DNA from: Arthrobacter sp. fls2-241-R2A-200
Lineage (GTDB): Bacteria > Actinomycetota > Actinomycetes > Actinomycetales > Micrococcaceae
Length of the DNA stretch: 64,000 nucleotides
NCBI RefSeq assembly: GCF_030209745.1
Contig: NZ_JARVRJ010000003.1
Span: 62,001 to 126,000, forward strand
Direction of reading: 5' to 3'
Both the position numbers and the translations under genes were made by a program. This document shows, piece after piece, positions 10,548 to 18,499 of the stretch (positions are counted from its first letter, which is position 1; every line of letters starts with the position of its first letter). The notes under the pieces were generated by a model. It was given only the letters and a program-made list of their open reading frames with translations. It made no database searches and was not told where the DNA came from.

Positions 10548-12527
10548 GTGACGCGCTTCTGGACCCGCCTCTTCGTTGTCCTCACGGTCATCCTGGGCCT
10601 CAACTATGTGGCCTGGCGCTGGTTTGCCTCGCTGAACTGGGACGCCTGGTGGATCGCCGTTCCTTTGGTGATCGCCGAGACCTACAGCCTCATCGACGTC
10701 ATGCTCTTCGGCTTGACCGTGTGGAACCTGAAGATCCGCAAGCCGCCACCTGCGCCCCCGGAGACGGCCACGGTGGACGTCTTCATCACCACCTACAACG
10801 AGCCGCTGGACCTGGTAATGACCACGGCGCTGGCTGCCAAGAACATCCGGTGGCCGCACAGCACGTGGATTCTCGACGACGGCAACCGCCCGGAGATGCG
10901 CGAACTAGCCGAGTCGAACGGCATCGGTTACGTGACGCGAGGCGCTGACTGGACCCCGGATATGCCCCGGCACGCCAAGGCCGGCAACCTGAACAACGCG
11001 CTCATGGTCACCTCCGGTGAATACCTGTTGATCCTCGACGCCGACCAGATCCCCGAGCCGGACATCCTGGACAAGACCCTGGGCTACTTCAACGATGACC
11101 GCGTGGCGCTGGTACAGACGCCGCAGTACTTCATCAACGTCCCGGCCGACGATCCCCTCGGCAGCCAGGCTCCCCTGTTCTACGGCCCGATCCAGCAAGG
11201 CAAGGACGGCTGGAACGCGGCGTTCTTCTGCGGCTCCAACGCGATCTTGCGCCGGGAAGGGCTCATGCAATTGGGCTTGGTGGGTTACGTCCAAGCCACC
11301 GAGAAGAGCGTCCGGCGTGCACTCGCGGCTTCCCGCTCAGCCATCAAAAAGGCCCGCAGGTCCACGGAAGCAGAGAATCCGCTGGTGGCGGAGATGCTCA
11401 CGCAAGTGGAGGCCGCAACGGAGTCGGCACAGCAGGAGCTCAAAGCCGGTGCGTCCCTAAGCGAGATCACATACCGCGTGCGTCGGAAGGTCGATGAGGC
11501 AGTCCGCACCCTCGTGGCTGCCGACTTCTCCGCCCTGCAATCGGACTTGGACGAGATCGCCGCCATGGAACTGGCCCAAGTCGGCGAGGGAGGCGTCACC
11601 ACTGTGGCCAGTGACGCCGTCGACCTGATGTCCGGACGCGATTGGTCTCCGTTGGGCGCGCTCGAATCCGTGCACGCCATCCTCGCCGCCATCTCCGTGG
11701 AACGAATGGACGAAGCCCAGCCCATCATGCCACTGGCCACCATCTCGGTGACCGAAGACATGGCTACCTCCATGCGCCTGCACGGGCTCGGCTGGAAGAG
11801 CGTGTACCACCACGAAATCCTCGCCAACGGCCTGGCGCCCGAGGACTTGAAGACCATGTTGACCCAACGGCTCCGTTGGGCCCAGGGCACCATGCAGGTC
11901 CTGCTGCGTGAAAATCCGTTGGTTCAGCGCCGCATGTCCTGGGGCCAACGGCTCATGTACTTCTCCACCATGTGGAGCTATCTGAGCGGCTTCGCCGCCG
12001 TCGTGTACTTCACAGCGCCGATCATCTACCTGACGCTCGGCATCCTTCCGGTCAGCAGCCTCAGTTACGACTTCTTCATCCGTTTCATCCCGTTCATGGT
12101 GGTCAACCAGCTCCTGTTCGTGGTGGCAGGCCACGGCATTCCCACGTGGCGCGGCCAGCAGTACAGCCTTGCGTTGTTCCCCACCTGGATCAAAGCATGT
12201 ACGACGGCGGCACGTAACGTCTGGTTCGGCCGCCCGCTCGGGTTCGCTGTCACCCCCAAGGCACGGCAGAGCGGTGGGCCCAGCTGGAGCCTCATCCGCC
12301 CCCAGATCATTGTGGGCGTGCTGCTGGCCGTAGCAATGGTGACGGGAATCGCCCGGCTGCTGACGGGGCTCTCGGAGCCTTTGGGCACGCTGGTGAACGT
12401 GGCGTGGGTAACGTACGACATCGTGGTTTTGAGCGTGCTGGTCAAAGCAGTTTTGTACAAGGGGTTCGTTCCCGAAGACTTGGTCAACGTTGAAGGTCCT
12501 GACGAGAGGAATGCAGATGCCGTTTAG
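10548..12527 (+). CDS. Membrane GT2 glycosyltransferase, cellulose-synthase-like, with helical insert
   Basis: This 659-residue protein is a processive-type family 2 glycosyltransferase. Two N-terminal membrane segments (about residues 5-25 and 35-58) come before the catalytic domain, which has FITTYNEPLD, DDG at 110-112, the DAD metal site at 164-166, CGSNAILRR at 228-236, TED at 402-404 and QRLRW at 440-444. Four to five more membrane segments follow (about 475-500, 508-528, 585-605, 615-635). Residues ~248-395 are an extra Ala/Glu/Arg-rich, mostly helical insert between the acceptor loop and TED. It starts at GTG with GGAAGGGGA upstream, 19 bp after the phosphatase gene, and overlaps the STAS gene. 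The product is probably a beta-linked exopolysaccharide; the sugar is unknown. No c-di-GMP-binding PilZ domain (RxxxR) is visible. Confidence 0.85.
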   Translation: MTRFWTRLFVVLTVILGLNYVAWRWFASLNWDAWWIAVPLVIAETYSLIDVMLFGLTVWNLKIRKPPPAPPETATVDVFITTYNEPLDLVMTTALAAKNIRWPHSTWILDDGNRPEMRELAESNGIGYVTRGADWTPDMPRHAKAGNLNNALMVTSGEYLLILDADQIPEPDILDKTLGYFNDDRVALVQTPQYFINVPADDPLGSQAPLFYGPIQQGKDGWNAAFFCGSNAILRREGLMQLGLVGYVQATEKSVRRALAASRSAIKKARRSTEAENPLVAEMLTQVEAATESAQQELKAGASLSEITYRVRRKVDEAVRTLVAADFSALQSDLDEIAAMELAQVGEGGVTTVASDAVDLMSGRDWSPLGALESVHAILAAISVERMDEAQPIMPLATISVTEDMATSMRLHGLGWKSVYHHEILANGLAPEDLKTMLTQRLRWAQGTMQVLLRENPLVQRRMSWGQRLMYFSTMWSYLSGFAAVVYFTAPIIYLTLGILPVSSLSYDFFIRFIPFMVVNQLLFVVAGHGIPTWRGQQYSLALFPTWIKACTTAARNVWFGRPLGFAVTPKARQSGGPSWSLIRPQIIVGVLLAVAMVTGIARLLTGLSEPLGTLVNVAWVTYDIVVLSVLVKAVLYKGFVPEDLVNVEGPDERNADAV

Positions 12528-12849
12528 CTATGAGGTCAAAGACTCCTACGCGGAGGTGAAGAGCGTGGGCCGGCTGAACATGGTGGCTGCGCCCAAACTC
12601 CGCGAAGTCGTGGCGGAAGTTGTGGCGGCCGGCTCCAGCCGTGTTGTGGTGAACCTTGCCGAAACCGACTTCCTGGATTCCTCCGGGCTCGGTGCACTCA
12701 TCGGTTGCCTCAAAGCCGCTCGCCAAGCCGGCGGGGACTTGCGCATTGCCGGTGTGCAGCCGCAGGTGAAAATGGTGCTGGAACTGACCAACATGGACCG
12801 GGTGCTCACCGCATACCCCTCGGCTGAAGAGGCGTTCGGCGATGACTGA
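12517..12849 (+). CDS. STAS-domain anti-sigma factor antagonist
   Basis: The 110-residue protein is a single STAS domain of the SpoIIAA/RsbV type. The key motif TDFLDSSGLGALIG holds the serine that partner kinases phosphorylate (Ser55 or Ser56). The ATG at 12517 is preferred because GAGAGGA sits 6-7 bases before it; a nearby ATG at 12511 is too close to that site. The gene overlaps the glycosyltransferase end by 11 bases and the kinase start by 8, so the three are very likely translated together. Dephosphorylation by the upstream PP2C protein should release it to bind the downstream kinase. Confidence 0.9.
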   Translation: MPFSYEVKDSYAEVKSVGRLNMVAAPKLREVVAEVVAAGSSRVVVNLAETDFLDSSGLGALIGCLKAARQAGGDLRIAGVQPQVKMVLELTNMDRVLTAYPSAEEAFGDD

Positions 12850-13261
12850 CGTGATCGCCCGCCGCGGCTACCGGGGCGAGTCCAACGAAGAAGCAATCGA
12901 GGCCATCCACAACGAGTTGGACGGTTTGTGGGAAGACGCCTCCTTCGTGCCGGACTTGGACAGGATGACGTTTGCCACAGCCGTCATCGAGGCTGCGGCC
13001 AACATCGTCCAGCACGCCCTACCGGTCGCCGAGAAGCCCGTGGAGATCGACGTCGACATCTGCGTCCGGCCCAACCGGCTGGTGGCCCGTGTCAGTGCCT
13101 TCAACGCGCGGGAACCCTTTGCCGAAGACATGCAGGCTTCCATGCCGGATGCAGATGCAGAGTCGGGCCGTGGCCTGGCGCTCATCGAGGCCTTGGTGAC
13201 TACCGTGACCTTTGAACGCGAAGACGGAACCAACACCTGGATCCTGACCCGCAACACCTGA
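12842..13261 (+). CDS. RsbW/SpoIIAB-type anti-sigma serine kinase
   Basis: The 139-residue protein has the compact GHKL ATPase fold of anti-sigma kinases: the N-box ATAVIEAAANIVQHA with Glu50 and Asn54, and the G-box ESGRGLALIEAL near residue 110. It would phosphorylate the STAS protein encoded just before it, with which it overlaps by 8 bases. No sigma factor gene lies next to it, so the target could be a sigma factor elsewhere, or another protein such as the glycosyltransferase of this operon. The kinase ends the operon and faces a convergent aminotransferase gene 37 bp away. Confidence 0.87.
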   Translation: MTDVIARRGYRGESNEEAIEAIHNELDGLWEDASFVPDLDRMTFATAVIEAAANIVQHALPVAEKPVEIDVDICVRPNRLVARVSAFNAREPFAEDMQASMPDADAESGRGLALIEALVTTVTFEREDGTNTWILTRNT

Positions 13262-13297
13262 CCTCGTTATCTGCCCCTCGTAGAGAGACCAAAAGCC

Positions 13298-14392
13298 CTA
13301 GGCTTTCGCGATGGCCTCTTTCAGGGCGCCCAACACCAAGGTCACTGATGCCGGATTGGCGTTCGGACCCATCATGCCGATCCGCCACACCCTGTCCGCA
13401 TACGCGCCAACCCCCGAGCCAATTTCCATGCTGAAGTTCTCCAGAAGATAACTTCGCACCGCGGCCGAGCTGACGCCGTCGGGCACCTTGACCGTGGTGA
13501 GGCTTGGCAGCCGCGACCCTTCGGCCGCGAACAATTCGAGCCCCATCTCCTGCAGCCCATCCTGCAACGCCGTCCCGGCAGCGTGATGCCGCGCCTGGAC
13601 CACATCCAGGCCTTCGGCGAGGATCCGGTCCAGTGCCGCCTCGAGGCCCGCGATCATCGCGACCGGGGCGGTGTGATGATACGTCCTGGCACCGCTCGCG
13701 GCTCCGACGTATCCGCCGAGCAGGCCAATATCGAGGTACCACGATCGCGGCTCCTTCACCCGACGTTCGAACGCATGATCGGACACCGTGAACGGCGAGA
13801 GACCCGGCGGGACGCCCAGGCACTTCTGTGTCCCTGCATATCCGACGTCGATCCCCCAGTCGTCTGCGCGCAGTTCCAGTCCGCCGATGGACGTCACGGC
13901 ATCGGTGATCAGCAGGGCGTCACCCTTGCCAGCGCCAAGGGCGGCTATATCCGAGAGCACGCCGACGGAAGTCTCGGCATGGACGGCGGCTATGACCTTA
14001 GGATTCGGATGCGCTGAAAGCACTCGTTCGGCATCCACGGGTTGGCCCCACTCGTGGTCCACGCGCACCACAGTGGCCCTGCAGCGCCGGGCAACCTCGC
14101 ACATCCGCTCACCGAAGAGCCCGTTGACGGCGATGACTACCACGTCGCCGTCGGAAACGGAGTTCACGAAAGCTGCCTCCATGCCGCCGGACCCGGTGGC
14201 ACTCAACGGCAGGGTGCGGGCGTTCGAGGTGCCCCAAACGGCGCGCAGGCCTTCACACGTCCGGTCCAGCCGCTCGATGAACACGGGGTCGAGGTGCCCC
14301 AGCACCGGGTATGCCAAAGCGGCCATGGCTTCCGGGTAGCAATTGCTCGGCCCCGGACCGAACAGGAACCGTGACGTCAGGATGTTTGGCAT
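13298..14392 (-). CDS. Class V aminotransferase, alanine/ureidoglycine-glyoxylate type
   Basis: The 364-residue PLP enzyme matches the serine-pyruvate/alanine-glyoxylate aminotransferase group: FGPGPSN near the start, SATGSGGMEAAF as phosphate-binding loop, LLITDAVTSIGG with the pyridine-binding Asp, and GTQKCLG with the PLP lysine. Bacillus PucG, a ureidoglycine-glyoxylate aminotransferase, belongs to the same group. The nearby allantoinase, uraD and uraH genes make a PucG role attractive, but alanine- or serine-glyoxylate transamination fits equally and sequence alone does not decide. It stands alone, convergent with the kinase operon and divergent from the PAP2 gene. AAAGGAG precedes the ATG. 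Confidence 0.85.
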   Translation of the reverse strand: MPNILTSRFLFGPGPSNCYPEAMAALAYPVLGHLDPVFIERLDRTCEGLRAVWGTSNARTLPLSATGSGGMEAAFVNSVSDGDVVVIAVNGLFGERMCEVARRCRATVVRVDHEWGQPVDAERVLSAHPNPKVIAAVHAETSVGVLSDIAALGAGKGDALLITDAVTSIGGLELRADDWGIDVGYAGTQKCLGVPPGLSPFTVSDHAFERRVKEPRSWYLDIGLLGGYVGAASGARTYHHTAPVAMIAGLEAALDRILAEGLDVVQARHHAAGTALQDGLQEMGLELFAAEGSRLPSLTTVKVPDGVSSAAVRSYLLENFSMEIGSGVGAYADRVWRIGMMGPNANPASVTLVLGALKEAIAKA

Positions 14393-14523
14393 CGGGAACT
14401 CCTTTGGCTGTTGACGCCATTCTGCCCCAGCCAGGAGCGTCGGGCGAGCCGCCCAGGAAGCCCCAAGACCAAAATGCTAAGGTTACTCACTAATATGGAG
14501 TCCGCCCCCAGCAAAGGACAAAA

Positions 14524-15354
14524 GTGACCGCTCGAGAGCCTAAAACGCCGGAAACGGGCGTTCGTGGTGAGGTGAACCAGGACCGCTTTGTCGGCGGGCA
14601 GGATCTCACTCGCTGGAAGTCCCCCATCGGCCGATTCATGGTCAGAATCGCCCAGCGGATCACGGCCTTCCTTGGCCCCTACGCCGCGCTGGTCATCACG
14701 CTCGCCGTCGGCCTTGCGGTGGTGCTTGCCTTGGCCTTGGTGTTCGGTGAGGTCTACGAATCAGTGACTGAGGCCGACGGCGTCGCCGGATTGGATCATC
14801 CCGTGCTGGACGCCGCCAAGAGCGTCAGATCCCCAGCCCTAAATGTGGCCGTAACGGCGTATACGGATATCGGCGGCACCATCGGCATGCCCATCATCGC
14901 CGTCGTCATCATGATTTGGCTGGCCCTGCGCAGGCGATCCTGGACTCCGGTCATCTTGATTGCCACTGCGGGACTGGGCTCCTTGCTGATGACCATTGCG
15001 GGCAAGCAACTCTTTGGCCGCGCCCGTCCGAACCTCAGCGACGCCGTCCCACCGTACGAGCACTCGCCGTCGTTTCCGAGCGGCCACTCCCTCAATTCGA
15101 TCGTGATCGCCGGCATCGTGGCCTACATCATCATCCTCCGACTGGAGACCACCCGAGCCAGGGTAGTCACCATACTGGTCGCCTCGGCGTTCGCCATCAC
15201 CATCGGGCTGAGCAGGGTGTACCTCGGCCATCACTGGCTGACCGACGTTCTGGCGGCGTGGGCTTTGGGCATCGCATGGCTGGCCTTGGTCATCACCGCC
15301 CATCGGCTCTACCTCACGGTTCGCGCCCGACACGCACAGCACGTAGTCTCTTGA
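14524..15354 (+). CDS. PAP2-family membrane phosphatase
   Basis: The 276-residue protein has five or six membrane segments and the three-part PAP2 active site: KQLFGRARP, PSFPSGHSLN, and SRVYLGHHWLTD with the second catalytic histidine. The family hydrolyses lipid phosphates such as phosphatidic acid or undecaprenyl pyrophosphate outside the membrane. The GTG at 14524 follows AAAGGA. The soluble N-terminal ~45 residues carry no recognised domain. It lies between the aminotransferase and uraD, seemingly a separate unit, since uraD has its own upstream region. Confidence 0.87.
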   Translation: MTAREPKTPETGVRGEVNQDRFVGGQDLTRWKSPIGRFMVRIAQRITAFLGPYAALVITLAVGLAVVLALALVFGEVYESVTEADGVAGLDHPVLDAAKSVRSPALNVAVTAYTDIGGTIGMPIIAVVIMIWLALRRRSWTPVILIATAGLGSLLMTIAGKQLFGRARPNLSDAVPPYEHSPSFPSGHSLNSIVIAGIVAYIIILRLETTRARVVTILVASAFAITIGLSRVYLGHHWLTDVLAAWALGIAWLALVITAHRLYLTVRARHAQHVVS

Positions 15355-15374
15355 CACCAGGGCTCATCCTCGGC

Positions 15375-15417
15375 TTGACTATTACGTATGCTGAAATAAC
15401 AGTTCCATGATGCGGAA
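15375..15417 (+). promoter_or_regulatory. Tandem operator-like sites upstream of uraD
   Basis: TTACGTATGCTGAAA (15382-15396) and TTCCATGATGCGGAA (15403-15417) start 21 bp apart and match the two sites before hyi in sequence and spacing. A TTGACT at 15375-15380 can serve as a -35 element; the -10 (perhaps TAACAG, 15397-15402) is weak. The sites overlap the putative promoter, as expected for repression. The downstream site is the better match, TTCCA....GCGGAA, in both operons. Confidence 0.6.
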
Positions 15418-15504
15418 GTAGAGGTCACTGCTTCCTCCTGCTGCCAGCTGGAGTTCCGCATAGCCAACACCATGGATGCCAGCATTTGCACGAGGATGAC
15501 AAGC

Positions 15505-16014
15505 ATGGAGCTTGCAGTATTCAACAGTGTTGACCGCGATGAGGCCATCAGGATCCTGACGCCCTGCCTGGACATCAGCCGCTGGGTCAACGACGTCGTG
15601 GACGCCCGTCCGTTCGCCAGCCTGGACGAGTTGCTCGCCCAGGCCCGGAAGGCCGCCGAGCCCTTCACATCGGATGAGGTGGAGTCGGCTTTGGCCCATC
15701 ACCCCCGGATTGGCGAACGCCCTAAGGCCCAGACAACCGAAGCCGCAATGTCGCGCTCGGAACAGGCCGGTGTGGACCCCGGAGATAGTGGAACCACTGC
15801 CGCTTTGGCCGAGGGCAACGTGGCTTACGAAGAAAAGTTTGGCAGGGTGTTCCTGATCCGTGCCGCCGGCCGGAGCGCCCAGGAAATCCTGGGTGCCCTG
15901 CAGGAACGCCTCTCCCATACGCCCGAAGAAGAAGACATCATTGTGGCCGGCCAGCTCCGGGAGATCGCATTGTTGCGGCTCGCCGGGCTGATCAGCGAAG
16001 GAGTGAACGCATGA
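15505..16014 (+). CDS. uraD: 2-oxo-4-hydroxy-4-carboxy-5-ureidoimidazoline (OHCU) decarboxylase
   Basis: This 169-residue helical enzyme carries out the last step of urate oxidation, decarboxylating OHCU to S-allantoin. Family motifs are ALAHHPRIGERP with the catalytic histidine, EEKFGRVFLIRAAGRSA, and LREIALLRL near the end. The ATG at 15505 has GAGGA at the right distance; two further in-frame ATGs upstream (15472, 15496) are less well placed. The stop overlaps the uraH start by 4 bases. Allantoin made here would be the substrate of AllB, encoded at 6632-7981. No urate oxidase gene is in the window. Confidence 0.93.
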   Translation: MELAVFNSVDRDEAIRILTPCLDISRWVNDVVDARPFASLDELLAQARKAAEPFTSDEVESALAHHPRIGERPKAQTTEAAMSRSEQAGVDPGDSGTTAALAEGNVAYEEKFGRVFLIRAAGRSAQEILGALQERLSHTPEEEDIIVAGQLREIALLRLAGLISEGVNA

Positions 16015-16352
16015 CCGTTTCGCAGGTAACAACCCACATCCTGGACACAGGTTCCGGCCGCCCGGCGGCGGGCGTCGCCGTCGTACTTTATGTGCGCGAG
16101 GGCAGCGACTGGACTTTGGTGGCCAAGGGAGAGACCGACGCGGACGGCCGCATCAAGACGCTCGGCCCGGAACGAATTCCTGGCGGCGCCTACCGCCTGA
16201 ACTTCGCCACCGGCGCGTATTACGAGGCCCTGGGCACCGAAACGTTCTTTCCGGAGGTCGACTTGACCTTCACGGTTTCCGACGCCGGTGAGCACTACCA
16301 CGTGCCGCTCCTGCTCAGCCCGTTCGCTTTCTCCACCTACCGCGGAAGCTAA
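16011..16352 (+). CDS. uraH: 5-hydroxyisourate hydrolase (transthyretin-like)
   Basis: The 113-residue protein hydrolyses 5-hydroxyisourate to OHCU, just before the UraD step. It shows the family's N-terminal THILDTGSGRPAAGV with the active-site histidine, FFPEVDLTF, HYHVPLLLSP and the diagnostic C-terminal YRGS. It overlaps uraD by 4 bases, so the two enzymes of the pathway are made together. There is no N-terminal extension, so the product is cytoplasmic. Confidence 0.95.
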   Translation: MTVSQVTTHILDTGSGRPAAGVAVVLYVREGSDWTLVAKGETDADGRIKTLGPERIPGGAYRLNFATGAYYEALGTETFFPEVDLTFTVSDAGEHYHVPLLLSPFAFSTYRGS

Positions 16353-16384
16353 CGGCCCCCGCCGAGGCGGCACCAGCTGAACGG

Positions 16385-16397
16385 TAGGCTTTAAGGC
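16385..16397 (+). promoter_or_regulatory. TAGGCT -10 element seven bases before a start codon
   Basis: TAGGCT (16385-16390) ends seven bases before the ATG at 16398, the geometry of a leaderless transcript. No ribosome-binding site is needed or seen. The same hexamer at the same distance precedes three other genes in this window. Confidence 0.5.
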
Positions 16398-16730
16398 ATG
16401 GCTTCAGAGGACACCACCCCCAACACCGCCCACCGCGAGATTACGGTTCGCCGGGCGCCCAAGTTCGTACCGTTCATGATTCTTGGCGCGGTGGTGGGCG
16501 CCATAGTCGCCGCGATTATTGCCTACGGCCGCCCGGCCGACCCCGCCTACGATGCAAGCACGGTCTTCGGTTTTTTCTTGATCGTCTGCATCGGCGGCGG
16601 GGTCATCCTCTTCTCGATCCTCGCCCTCATCCTGGACCGGATGAGCGTGAAGCGGGCGGAACGCGCCGTCGTGGAGGCCGTTCCGGATTCGGTTCCGGAT
16701 GCAGGACCCGACGACGACGGCGTCAGCTAA
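16398..16730 (+). CDS. Small membrane protein of unknown function
   Basis: The 110-residue product has two predicted membrane helices, at about residues 28-45 (FMILGAVVGAIVAAIIAY) and 57-80 (FGFFLIVCIGGGVILFSI), with short charged ends and an acidic C-terminus. I do not recognise the family. The start codon follows a TAGGCT element at leaderless distance, so it is probably transcribed on its own rather than with uraH. It lies between uraH and purF. Confidence 0.7.
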   Translation: MASEDTTPNTAHREITVRRAPKFVPFMILGAVVGAIVAAIIAYGRPADPAYDASTVFGFFLIVCIGGGVILFSILALILDRMSVKRAERAVVEAVPDSVPDAGPDDDGVS

Positions 16731-16864
16731 CCAGGTCTACTGAAGGGTCATCCGGTGCAGGTGCGAATGTGAAACTCGCCGCATTTTTGCCCGAACAGGC
16801 TATTTTGGCGGTCACATAAGCTGAGCGGGAACGTACCACGGCCACAACATGAGACAATCGACCA

Positions 16865-18499
16865 GTGGCACGTGGCGACGGAAAACTTTCTCATGATCTT
16901 CTCCCCGGCGAAAAAGGCCCCCAGGACGCTTGTGGCGTCTTCGGGGTTTGGGCTCCCGGTGAAGAAGTAGCAAAACTCACCTATTACGGGCTGTATGCGC
17001 TGCAGCACCGCGGACAAGAGTCGGCTGGTATTGCTACCAGTGACGGCAAGCGCATCAATGTCTACAAAGACATGGGCCTCGTGTCCCAGGTCTTTGACGA
17101 GACAACCCTGAATACCCTCACCGGTCACTTGGCTGTAGGCCATTGCCGGTACTCCACCACCGGTGCAAGCCACTGGGCCAACGCGCAACCCACCTTGGGT
17201 GCGACCGCGACGGGCACCGTTGCCTTGGCCCACAATGGCAACCTGACCAACACCGCTGAGCTCCGGGAAATGATCCTGGGGCGCAACGACGGCCAGCTCA
17301 CCGGTGAAATGAAGCAGGGCAACACCTCGGACACGGCACTGGTGACTGCCCTCCTTGAAGGCGAAGAGGGCAAAACCCTTGAGCAGACTGCGCTTGAGCT
17401 GCTCCCCAAGATCAAGGGTGGATTCTGCTTCGTCTTCATGGACGAAGGAACCCTCTACGCCGCCCGGGACACGTACGGCATTCGCCCCCTGTGCCTCGGC
17501 CGCCTGGAACGGGGATGGGTTGTCGCTTCCGAGCAGGCGGGTCTGGCTACTGTTGGCGCCAGCTTCATCCGCGAGATCGAGCCCGGCGAATTCATTGCCA
17601 TTGACGAGGACGGCGTCCGTTCGCAGCGCTTCGCCGAGGCGACTCCTGCGGGTTGCGTCTTTGAGTACGTCTACCTTGCCCGCCCGGATGCTGCCATTGC
17701 TGGCCGTTCCGTGTATGAGGCCCGCGTTGAAATGGGCCGCCAGCTGGCCCGTGAGAACACGCACGAGGCAGACCTTGTCATTCCCGTTCCCGAGTCCGGC
17801 ACCCCGGCCGCTGTTGGCTACGCTGAGCAATCGGGCATCCCCTTTGCGCACGGCTTTGTGAAGAACGCCTATGTGGGCCGCACGTTCATCCAGCCTTCAC
17901 AGACACTGCGCCAGCTCGGTATTCGCCTCAAGCTCAACGCCCTGGAATCGGTGATCCGTGGCAAGCGCATTGTTGTGGTGGATGACTCGATCGTTCGCGG
18001 CAACACGCAGCGCGCCATCGTCCGGATGCTCCGGGAAGCCGGTGCCGCCGCGGTACACGTGAAGATTTCTTCTCCTCCAGTCCAGTGGCCGTGCTTCTAC
18101 GGCATCGACTTCGCATCCCGTGCAGAGCTGATCGCCAACGGTGCAACGATCGATGAGATCTCCCAGGCCATCGGTGCTGACTCACTGGCTTACATTTCCG
18201 AAGACGGCATGATCGGTGCCACTCAGCAGCCGCGCGAACGGTTGTGCACGGCGTGCTTCACGGGCAAATACCCCATCGAACTTCCGCACGCGGACAAGCT
18301 GGGTAAGAACTTGCTGGAACGCACGGATTTGGGTGGACAGGCTCCGGCGGAGTCCGCGAGCGACGAAGTTGCCGATTCCGAGGACCCGGCCGAGAAGCCG
18401 GGCGCCACGGGTTGCGATCCGGGACCGGACGCTGAATTCGAGAACCTGCTGACCGACGCTGATCGTTTGACCGACGCCGACAAGAAAGAGCCCGTATGA
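16865..18499 (+). CDS. purF: Amidophosphoribosyltransferase
   Basis: The 544-residue enzyme makes 5-phosphoribosylamine from PRPP and glutamine, the first step of purine synthesis. A 22-residue propeptide precedes Cys23 in DACGVFGVW, the N-terminal nucleophile exposed by processing. HRGQESAGIA and HCRYSTTG belong to the glutaminase domain; VVVVDDSIVRGNTQR is the PRPP loop. Cysteines in CVFEYVYLARPD and LCTACFTGKYP mark the Bacillus-type form with a 4Fe-4S cluster. The last ~45 residues are an acidic tail not needed for the fold. It starts at GTG, with GACAAT (16853-16858) six bases before, possibly a leaderless promoter. It overlaps purM by 4 bases. Confidence 0.95.
   Translation: MARGDGKLSHDLLPGEKGPQDACGVFGVWAPGEEVAKLTYYGLYALQHRGQESAGIATSDGKRINVYKDMGLVSQVFDETTLNTLTGHLAVGHCRYSTTGASHWANAQPTLGATATGTVALAHNGNLTNTAELREMILGRNDGQLTGEMKQGNTSDTALVTALLEGEEGKTLEQTALELLPKIKGGFCFVFMDEGTLYAARDTYGIRPLCLGRLERGWVVASEQAGLATVGASFIREIEPGEFIAIDEDGVRSQRFAEATPAGCVFEYVYLARPDAAIAGRSVYEARVEMGRQLARENTHEADLVIPVPESGTPAAVGYAEQSGIPFAHGFVKNAYVGRTFIQPSQTLRQLGIRLKLNALESVIRGKRIVVVDDSIVRGNTQRAIVRMLREAGAAAVHVKISSPPVQWPCFYGIDFASRAELIANGATIDEISQAIGADSLAYISEDGMIGATQQPRERLCTACFTGKYPIELPHADKLGKNLLERTDLGGQAPAESASDEVADSEDPAEKPGATGCDPGPDAEFENLLTDADRLTDADKKEPV

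Noticed and set aside
13292..13306. Short palindrome AAAGCC-CTA-GGCTTT at the aminotransferase stop
   Set aside because: A 6-bp stem with a 3-base loop is too weak to call a terminator.
8840..14392. Stress sigma factor gene belonging to the partner-switching operon
   Set aside because: No sigma-factor coding sequence is present near the STAS and kinase genes; the ECF factor at 43621 is a ZAS-type system and not expected to pair with an RsbW-like kinase.
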